A stretch of 11,280 bases of DNA, taken from assembly GCA_017501125.1 (NCBI GenBank), contig JAFVXN010000176.1:1-11280 (forward strand), written 5' to 3'. The notes under the pieces are model-generated. The model ran no database searches. It saw nothing but the letters and a program-made list of their open reading frames with translations, and was not told the DNA's origin. The stretch comes from Clostridia bacterium (GTDB lineage: Bacteria; Bacillota; Clostridia; Christensenellales; Borkfalkiaceae). Positions 1 through 6,203 of this stretch are shown piece by piece; position 1 is the stretch's first letter; each line of letters begins with the position of its first letter. Both the position numbers and the translations under genes were made by a program.

Positions 1-1
1 C

Positions 2-973
<972 letters not shown>

Positions 974-981
974 TTAATCTA

Positions 982-1018
982 AAAACTCCCGATACAAGTT
1001 CGGGAGTTTTCTTTTTAC
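982..1018 (+). terminator. Rho-independent terminator of gdhA
   Basis: A perfect 10-bp stem (AAAACTCCCG 982-991 with CGGGAGTTTT 1001-1010) encloses a 9-nt loop. A T-rich tail follows to about 1018. It begins 9 nt after the gdhA stop codon. Its A-rich 5' arm means it could also act on minus-strand transcripts that pass the next hairpin. Confidence 0.9.
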
Positions 1019-1019
1019 T

Positions 1020-1047
1020 AAAAAAGCACCCTTTATAGGGTGCTTTT
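1020..1047 (-). terminator. Rho-independent terminator of the six-gene minus-strand operon
   Basis: A 10-bp stem (AAAAGCACCC 1022-1031 with GGGTGCTTTT 1038-1047) has a 6-nt loop. Read on the minus strand it ends in a run of six T (1025-1020), 10 nt after the stop codon of the last operon gene. The hairpin is nearly symmetric and could back up gdhA termination. With 982-1018 it forms an insulating pair between convergent genes. Confidence 0.88.
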
Positions 1048-1056
1048 ATTATGTTG

Positions 1057-2016
1057 TTAATAAAAGGTCGCAAGTTGCTCTTCTGGAGGATTTGCTTTCT
1101 TCGCATCCGTTGCCGTTAAAACGGGACCTTTGCCTTTATAGACGTAGTGTTTTTTCAGTTCTATCTTCGCCGTCACCTCGTACCAGTCACGCATCTGCGC
1201 CCCTGCCCCTTCAGGCATTACGCAAGCGACGCCTAAATACTCGATATCCGCCTCACAACACGTCATTACGTGGCGTCCTATCACGACATTATTTTCAGGC
1301 AGACGACTATCCACCGCCACTAGCCCCTTAAAACGGACGGTTTTGCCCAAATACGCCTCCAAATTCTCCGTCAAATCACGATAGAAAAAGGCATAATCTC
1401 TATCCGCAATCTCAATAACGTCGGCGTTAATATCGAAAGGCAACGGGTCCTCGATGTCGTCGAAATCCGCCTCTCCACTACCTCTTTCGTACACGATATC
1501 CGCGCGACGGCTGACACCACGCACAATCTTGTGCAACTCCATCTTGTCCACCGAATCGCTGAAACGATTGAACACGATAAGTTGCGTGTTTTGCATCTTG
1601 TCGAAAACAAGTTGACGCATATTGGCGTTGTAATTGAGGAAGGTGTTGCTATCAAAAAAGGTCATCACCTGATTAATCATCCACCCTTCGGGCATCGCCT
1701 CGAAAAACTTTTGCAACGTCCACATACCGTTGTATTCCACGACGACACGGACGGCACCCGTCTCCTGTTGCAAAGACAACAAGTTGTCTTCCGTCAAGTC
1801 GTCCTCGCTGTCGATATACGCAATCTCTACGTTCTGATCGGCAAAGCGCGCCTTATTGTATTCCTCAATCCCCTCCTCCGTGACGAGCAACAGCGTCTTT
1901 TCGTCAATCATAAAACGAGGGTCTTCAAACGTCTCTTGGATAAATTTCGTCTTGCCCGATTCCAAAAAGCCCAAAAACATATATACGGGGGTCTCAGGCG
2001 GCAAATTCTTTTTCAT
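1057..2016 (-). CDS. G3E-like P-loop protein fused to a YcgQ/DUF1980-like C-terminal domain
   Basis: This is a predicted cytoplasmic protein of 319 residues. The N-terminal part resembles a G3E GTPase, with Walker A GFLESGKT at residues 16-23, VVVEYNGMW near 91-99 in the Walker B position, and NRFSD at 150-154 where NKxD is expected. The CxCC metal-binding motif of canonical COG0523 proteins is absent. Residues ~225-319 (KTVRFKG, then IGRHVMTCC at 246-254, GVACVMPEG, DWYEVTAKI, PVLTATDAKKANPPEEQLATFY) resemble the soluble C-terminal domain of YcgQ (DUF1980/TIGR03943) proteins, as I remember that family. No membrane segment is visible. The ATG at 2016 is preferred because AAGGTG (2027-2022) lies 5 nt upstream. 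A GTG at 2022 would overlap the upstream stop by 4 nt and lacks a Shine-Dalgarno site. The gene is last in the operon, directly behind a His-rich G3E GTPase, which suggests a metal-related function. The exact role is unknown. Confidence 0.9.
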   Translation of the reverse strand: MKKNLPPETPVYMFLGFLESGKTKFIQETFEDPRFMIDEKTLLLVTEEGIEEYNKARFADQNVEIAYIDSEDDLTEDNLLSLQQETGAVRVVVEYNGMWTLQKFFEAMPEGWMINQVMTFFDSNTFLNYNANMRQLVFDKMQNTQLIVFNRFSDSVDKMELHKIVRGVSRRADIVYERGSGEADFDDIEDPLPFDINADVIEIADRDYAFFYRDLTENLEAYLGKTVRFKGLVAVDSRLPENNVVIGRHVMTCCEADIEYLGVACVMPEGAGAQMRDWYEVTAKIELKKHYVYKGKGPVLTATDAKKANPPEEQLATFY

Positions 2017-2018
2017 AA

Positions 2019-3122
2019 TCACACCTTAAACAAAGCCTTCAAATTTTCTTCGTTGAGTTTGCAACCGATCACGCAAAGCCTTCCTATAACGCCCGCGCCA
2101 CCTTCGCGCACGTCCGCCTCTTCAGGCACGTAGTCAAAATGCACCCATTTCCCTTCGCCCGCAACGATACCCTTCGCACGAAGAACCATGCCGTATTTCT
2201 CCGCGTCTTGCAACTCACACAAAGCAGTTTCCACCTCGGCAACGGTGAATTTTTTCGCCGTCTCCACACCCCAACTGACGAACACTTCGTCCGCATGATG
2301 ATGTCCGTGATGATGTTCGTGATGGTCGTGATCGTGACAACCGCAGGTACAATGCTCGCCGTGGTCGTGGTGACGTTCGTGATGATCATGCTCGTGATGA
2401 TGACAGCACTCGTCGTGATGGTGCTCGTGATGATCGTGACAACCACAGGTACAATGCTCGCCGTGGTCGTGGTGATGTTCGTGATGGTGCGCCGTCTCGT
2501 GCGTCAAATCATACAAGGCTTTTTCAAGCGTGTCTCGTTTTTCAATTGCCGCTAAAATGACTTTTCCGTCCAAATCGTCCCAGTTTGCCGTGACCATGGC
2601 CGCGTTTTCGTTCCTTTCACGCAAAAGAGCAATCGCCTCTTGCAGGCGCGTCTCCGAAGCCTTTGCCGTATGAGAAAGGACGATACACCCAGCGTTTTCC
2701 ACCTGATCAAAGAAGAACTCGCCAAAGTTCTTCATATACATCTTGCATTTGCACGCGTCCACTACTACGCACGCAGCGTTGAGGGTCGCGCCCTCCACCG
2801 ACGCATTCTTCACCGCCTTGACCACGTCGCTGAGTTTACCTACGCCGGAAGGCTCGATTAAAATCCTATCGGGTGCATATTCCTTTGCCACCTTTTTGAG
2901 CGCCTCGGCAAAATCGCCTACTAGCGAACAACAAATACAGCCGGAATTCATCTCCGTAATATTGACGCCAGCCTCTTTCAAAAAGCCACCGTCGATACCG
3001 ATTTCGCCAAATTCGTTCTCAATCAAGACGACTTTTTCACCCGCATACGCCTCTTTGAGCAATTTCTTAATCAGCGTTGTCTTCCCTGCGCCTAAAAAAC
3101 CTGAAAAAATATCAATCTTCAT
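2019..3122 (-). CDS. G3E GTPase (COG0523/CobW-type metallochaperone) with a His/Cys-rich metal-binding insert
   Basis: COG0523 GTPases deliver metals, often zinc, to client proteins in a GTP-dependent way. The 367-residue product shows Walker A GFLGAGKTT (8-16), ENEFGE (35-40), the family metal site GCICC (61-65) and Walker B ILIEPSG (87-93). In the guanine-specificity position it has LSHTAK (149-154) rather than NKxD. Residues 212-276 form a low-complexity insert with 34 His and 8 Cys, including a duplicated HDHGEHCTCGCHDH unit at a 34-residue period. A CobW C-terminal-like domain follows (about 279-367: VFVSWGVETAKKF, YGMVLRAKGIV, WVHFDYVPE, GRLCVIG). Translation starts at ATG 3122 behind AAGGAG (3136-3131), which overlaps the stop of the M29 peptidase gene. 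The insert suggests metal storage or sensing. Zinc is the likely metal, but cobalt or nickel cannot be excluded from sequence. Confidence 0.93.
   Translation of the reverse strand: MKIDIFSGFLGAGKTTLIKKLLKEAYAGEKVVLIENEFGEIGIDGGFLKEAGVNITEMNSGCICCSLVGDFAEALKKVAKEYAPDRILIEPSGVGKLSDVVKAVKNASVEGATLNAACVVVDACKCKMYMKNFGEFFFDQVENAGCIVLSHTAKASETRLQEAIALLRERNENAAMVTANWDDLDGKVILAAIEKRDTLEKALYDLTHETAHHHEHHHDHGEHCTCGCHDHHEHHHDECCHHHEHDHHERHHDHGEHCTCGCHDHDHHEHHHGHHHADEVFVSWGVETAKKFTVAEVETALCELQDAEKYGMVLRAKGIVAGEGKWVHFDYVPEEADVREGGAGVIGRLCVIGCKLNEENLKALFKV
2022..2027 (-). promoter_or_regulatory. Ribosome binding site deciding the start of the G3E-YcgQ-like gene
   Basis: AAGGTG, embedded in the last codons of the upstream GTPase gene, is followed by 5 nt (TGATT, which holds the upstream TGA stop) and then ATG at 2016. 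This favours ATG 2016 over GTG 2022 and implies coupled translation. Confidence 0.65.
2330..2486 (-). repeat. Direct repeat of 55 bp at a 102-bp period within the His-rich insert
   Basis: Copy A spans 2330-2384 and copy B 2432-2486. They differ at only two positions (ccgcag/ccacag and gacgtt/gatgtt), and partial similarity continues on both sides. The 102-bp offset equals 34 codons, so the duplication keeps frame and doubles the HDHGEHCTCGCHDH metal-ligand block. Such near-identical repeats can expand or contract by slippage or recombination. Confidence 0.9.
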
Positions 3123-3130
3123 CTTTCGTT

Positions 3131-3137
3131 CTCCTTA
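3131..3137 (-). promoter_or_regulatory. Shine-Dalgarno overlapping the stop codon (TAAGGAG)
   Basis: The TAA stop of the M29 peptidase gene (3137-3135) is the first part of TAAGGAG. This places a strong AAGGAG 8 nt before the ATG of the His-rich GTPase. Terminating ribosomes sit on the next gene's binding site, so translation is probably coupled. Confidence 0.75.
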
Positions 3138-4361
3138 AAAAGCCCAATTACCATCCGTAAATATGGGAATCTTCTTGCCATCTTTGCACTCGCCTACGAT
3201 GGTCAAGTCCTTCGACCCTATCATAAAGTCGACGTGAATCATACTATCGTTAATACCTCTTTCCTTGCACTCCTCGTTCGTATACTTCTCAAAGCCCTTC
3301 AAACACTCGTTAAAGCCACGACCCAACGCCAAGTGGCAACTTGCATTTTCGTCAAAAAGAGTGTTGTAGAAAAGGACGCCCGTATCGTTAATGGGAGAGT
3401 CGTAAGGGATAAGCGCAACTTCGCCAAGCATCGCAGCCCCCTCATCCATCTCTATCATCTTTTTCAGCAAATCCTCCCCTTTCTCCGCCTTGACCTCGAC
3501 TGCCTTACCGTCTTGGAATCGCACGGAAAAGTTCTCGATTAACTCGCCCATATAGGAAAGCGGCTTCGTCGCGTACACGATACCGTCCACCGCACCTGCC
3601 TTAGGCGAAGTGAACACCTCCTCGCTGGGGATATTCGGGTTGAATACTCTACCTTGCAGAGTCGTTTCCTGCCCACCGCAGAAAACGCCGTCGTCGTTCA
3701 ACTGCACGGTAAGGTTCGTCCCGTTCTTCGACGTATAGTGCAAGTATTTCAAACCCAACCCGTTGAGATAGGCGCACCGATTCTTCAAATCGTCGTTATG
3801 CGTCTTCCACGCCGCAATCGGGTTGTCGCCGTCCGCACGCGCCGTCTGTAATATGACCTCCCACAACCTTTCTTCCGCCTTCTTAGGCGCAAGGTCGGGA
3901 AAGACTTTTTTCGCCCACGCGCGCCCAGGCACGGCGGCGATACACCACTGGTGCCTATTCTCCATCGCCTCCCTAAACGGCTTGACCTGCGGATACAGCG
4001 CTTGACGCGCGTTCGCCAATTTTTCTTGGTCCACCCCGTTCATACCGTCGGGGTCTTCCGACTCGATGAACAAGCGACAGGAATAATTCTCTGCCTTATA
4101 CTGCCACTTTGCCTTCGCCCAAGGCGTCAGCGTCGAAAGGGATTGCAAACTACGATATTTCGCCGCTACCTTCTCCACGCCTTGATGCGTCCAGTCGACG
4201 AAAACCTCCGCAGCACCAGCCTTATAGCACTCCTCTACGACCATTTGCACAAACTCTGGTTGATCGAGTTCCGCGCCGATAAAAACGGTCTGCCCCTTTT
4301 TTACGTTCAACCCGACGCGAGCCAACAGTTTTGCATACTTTCTAATCTGCGATTTTCTCAT
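3135..4361 (-). CDS. M29-family metallo-aminopeptidase (AmpS/PepS/aminopeptidase T type)
   Basis: This cytoplasmic exopeptidase removes N-terminal residues from peptides using two divalent metal ions (Co, Zn or Mn in characterised members). The length of 408 residues is typical for the family. Visible motifs are the N-terminal KYAKLLARVGLNVKKGQTVFI, NIPSEEVFTSPKAG (243-256, supplying a Glu ligand), GEVALIPYDSPI (313-324, Glu314), ENASCHLALG (338-347, His343) and MIHVDFMIGS (374-383, His376 and Asp378). These match the five-ligand arrangement I recall for aminopeptidase T, so the active site appears intact. There is no signal peptide. The ATG at 4361 is 3 nt after the trhP stop. The nearest SD-like sequence (AAGGA, 4380-4376) is 14 nt away, so initiation may rely on coupling with trhP. 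Next comes the His-rich GTPase, a possible source of metal for this enzyme (inference only). Confidence 0.93.
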   Translation of the reverse strand: MRKSQIRKYAKLLARVGLNVKKGQTVFIGAELDQPEFVQMVVEECYKAGAAEVFVDWTHQGVEKVAAKYRSLQSLSTLTPWAKAKWQYKAENYSCRLFIESEDPDGMNGVDQEKLANARQALYPQVKPFREAMENRHQWCIAAVPGRAWAKKVFPDLAPKKAEERLWEVILQTARADGDNPIAAWKTHNDDLKNRCAYLNGLGLKYLHYTSKNGTNLTVQLNDDGVFCGGQETTLQGRVFNPNIPSEEVFTSPKAGAVDGIVYATKPLSYMGELIENFSVRFQDGKAVEVKAEKGEDLLKKMIEMDEGAAMLGEVALIPYDSPINDTGVLFYNTLFDENASCHLALGRGFNECLKGFEKYTNEECKERGINDSMIHVDFMIGSKDLTIVGECKDGKKIPIFTDGNWAF

Positions 4362-4364
4362 ATT

Positions 4365-5573
4365 TTATTGCACTTTCCTTCTTAAAAAATCCCCTTTTCT
4401 CAAGCGGTACGGACAGGCAAGTTTGTACACAGATTGAACCAACTTTGCATCCTCCACCTCTTGACCATTAGAATCTATTATTTGCTCCACGACGAAATCC
4501 TTGCCGTGTTCCGCGTGCGGTGCCAAAACCTGCAACGTATCGCCTTTTTTGAAACGATTGCGCATCTCGACTATCGCATAGCCGTCCTCGTAACCCAAAG
4601 CGCTAGCGATATAAACGTACTCCCCTTTGGACTGGCTGTCGTCGTAGTGCACGGTGGAGGCGTTCTTCCCCAAGGCGTATGCCGTCGTATAATCACGGTG
4701 TGCCACAGCCAGCAATTCCTTTTCCGCAGCACCCATATCCGCGCCGTCCATGTAGCGCCTGTACGCGCCGATTACCGTCGCAAGATAATACGGGCTCTTC
4801 ATTCGCCCCTCGATCTTAAAAGAACTAACCCCTGCCCCCTGCAAATCGTGCAAATGGGCAAGCATATTCAAATCCTTGCTATTGAAAATATAGGTACATT
4901 TGCCGTCCTCTTCCACAGGCAACCAGTCGCTTTTTTGACCCGTTGCATCGAATGCACGCACCTCGTATTTCCACCGACATGCCTGCACGCACGCACCACG
5001 ATTGGACGACCTGCCATCCAAATAATCAGACAGTAAGCATCTTCCGCTATACGAAATACACATCGCGCCGTGGACGAAGGTCTCCAGTTCCACGCCGTCG
5101 TTAAAATTGTGAATATCGGCAATCTCGGCAATAGACAATTCCCTGGCTAAAATCACGCGGGAAACGCCCTGCTCCGCCCAAAATTTAACGGCATACTTGT
5201 TGGTGGTGTTTGCTTGCGTGGACAAATGCACACACAAAGCGGGCGCCACCTTTTTGATAAGATAGATAACGCCAGGATCGCTGACGATTACGCCGTCCAC
5301 CCCTATCGTGGAAAGATAGACGAAATAGTCTGCCATTTGCACAAAATCGGCGTTTTTAGCAAAGACGTTCGCAGTGACGTAGATTTTCTTGCCCAGTGCG
5401 TGTGCCTGCGCCACAGCATCTCTTAACCCGTCTCTCGAAAAGTTATCGGCAAAGGTGCGTAAGGAGAACTGCTTGCCACCCAAATAAACGGCGTCTGCGC
5501 CGAAATAAAGTGCCGTATTCAGTTTTTCCTTATCCCCTGCGGGGGCTAATAATTCCACTTGAGAAAGGCTCAT
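4365..5573 (-). CDS. trhP: U32 'peptidase' family protein, tRNA 5-hydroxyuridine (ho5U34) synthesis protein TrhP
   Basis: Though named peptidases, U32 proteins of this branch (E. coli YegQ/TrhP, B. subtilis YrrN/YrrO) take part in prephenate-dependent hydroxylation of wobble uridine 34 in tRNA. The 402-residue product begins VELLAPAGDKEKL, forms a TIM-barrel-like N-terminal region (ADAVYLGGKQFSLR, YVTANVF, DGVIVSDPG, HLSTQANTTN), and carries an exact U32 signature at 164-182 (ETFVHGAMCISYSGRCLLS). Cys172, Cys179, Cys195 and Cys199 are the likely iron-sulfur ligands. NSKDLNML and SFKIEGRMKS follow, then a C-terminal beta domain. The start ATG overlaps the trmR stop (ATGA, 5573-5570) and has AAGGAG 7 nt upstream. 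Adjacency to trmR matches the yrrM-yrrN-yrrO locus of Bacillus, but only one U32 gene is present here, closer in length to YrrO. Assignment to TrhP rather than another U32 branch rests on signature plus context. Confidence 0.9.
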   Translation of the reverse strand: MSLSQVELLAPAGDKEKLNTALYFGADAVYLGGKQFSLRTFADNFSRDGLRDAVAQAHALGKKIYVTANVFAKNADFVQMADYFVYLSTIGVDGVIVSDPGVIYLIKKVAPALCVHLSTQANTTNKYAVKFWAEQGVSRVILARELSIAEIADIHNFNDGVELETFVHGAMCISYSGRCLLSDYLDGRSSNRGACVQACRWKYEVRAFDATGQKSDWLPVEEDGKCTYIFNSKDLNMLAHLHDLQGAGVSSFKIEGRMKSPYYLATVIGAYRRYMDGADMGAAEKELLAVAHRDYTTAYALGKNASTVHYDDSQSKGEYVYIASALGYEDGYAIVEMRNRFKKGDTLQVLAPHAEHGKDFVVEQIIDSNGQEVEDAKLVQSVYKLACPYRLRKGDFLRRKVQ

Positions 5574-6199
5574 TTTTCTTCTCCTTGGTACACTGAAAGC
5601 GCCACTCCGTCACCGACGTCGATTACGGACGTGACAAAATCCTTATCCTCGACGATACACGAAAGATAAGCACGGATTTTCTCAACGATAGAGCGACGTT
5701 TTTGAGGCGTTTCCTCTTTCCCGTCCACCCAGCCGAACAACAACACGTCGTCTGCGAACAAGACGGCACCCTTCTTCATCAACCTCTTTAAGTCAAACAG
5801 ATACTTCTCATACTGCGCCTTTGGCCCGTCTAAAAACACGAAATCGTATTTTCCGTCCATCATAACGAGAATCTCTCCTGCATCTCCTAAATACGCAGTC
5901 ACTCGGTTATCCACGCCGAATTTAACGAAATTTTCTTTGGCCTCTAAAAACCTTTCTTCGTCGAGTTCCATCGTCGTAATCGTCGCCTGTGGACAAGCCT
6001 TAGCCATAGCAACGGCAGAAAGACCGACAGCCGAGCCTATCTCCAGTATCTTATTCGGCTTAGTCGCCGCCAGCATCACGAGCAAATAGTTGAGCGTTTC
6101 GTCGTCTGCTACGGGTACGCCACGCGACAGCGCGTCTGCGCGTGCCGCACGGAGATCCTCGGTAATATTCGGTTTTGCAAGCGACGAGGTATATTTCAT
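5570..6199 (-). CDS. trmR: TrmR-like SAM-dependent tRNA 5-hydroxyuridine O-methyltransferase (YrrM family)
   Basis: TrmR methylates 5-hydroxyuridine at tRNA position 34 to 5-methoxyuridine, using S-adenosylmethionine and a divalent metal. The 209-residue product has the COMT-like fold: SAM motif I ILEIGSAVGLSAVAMA (51-66), acidic motif II TMELDEERF (76-84), GDAGEIL (105-111), and the metal-binding region DFVFLDGPKAQYEKYL (119-134, Asp124) followed by LFADDVLLFG (147-156). Where the family typically has Asp-Asn as metal ligands, this protein has Asp150-Asp151. The C-terminus ends on the usual strand with GVALSVYQ. It lies 4 nt after the RNase J stop and overlaps trhP by 4 nt, placing the methylating enzyme directly beside the enzyme that makes its substrate. 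The SD is weak (GGAAG), so coupling to rnj translation is likely. Related small-molecule O-methyltransferases look similar; the trhP neighbour is the main argument for TrmR. Confidence 0.9.
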   Translation of the reverse strand: MKYTSSLAKPNITEDLRAARADALSRGVPVADDETLNYLLVMLAATKPNKILEIGSAVGLSAVAMAKACPQATITTMELDEERFLEAKENFVKFGVDNRVTAYLGDAGEILVMMDGKYDFVFLDGPKAQYEKYLFDLKRLMKKGAVLFADDVLLFGWVDGKEETPQKRRSIVEKIRAYLSCIVEDKDFVTSVIDVGDGVALSVYQGEEK

Positions 6200-6203
6200 A
6201 GTC

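Noticed and set aside
2139..2555. Plus-strand ORF encoding a Met/Val-rich, seemingly membrane-spanning protein
   Set aside because: It is the antisense of His codons (CAT/CAC read as ATG/GTG) in the GTPase insert; it has no SD and lies wholly inside a well-supported gene.
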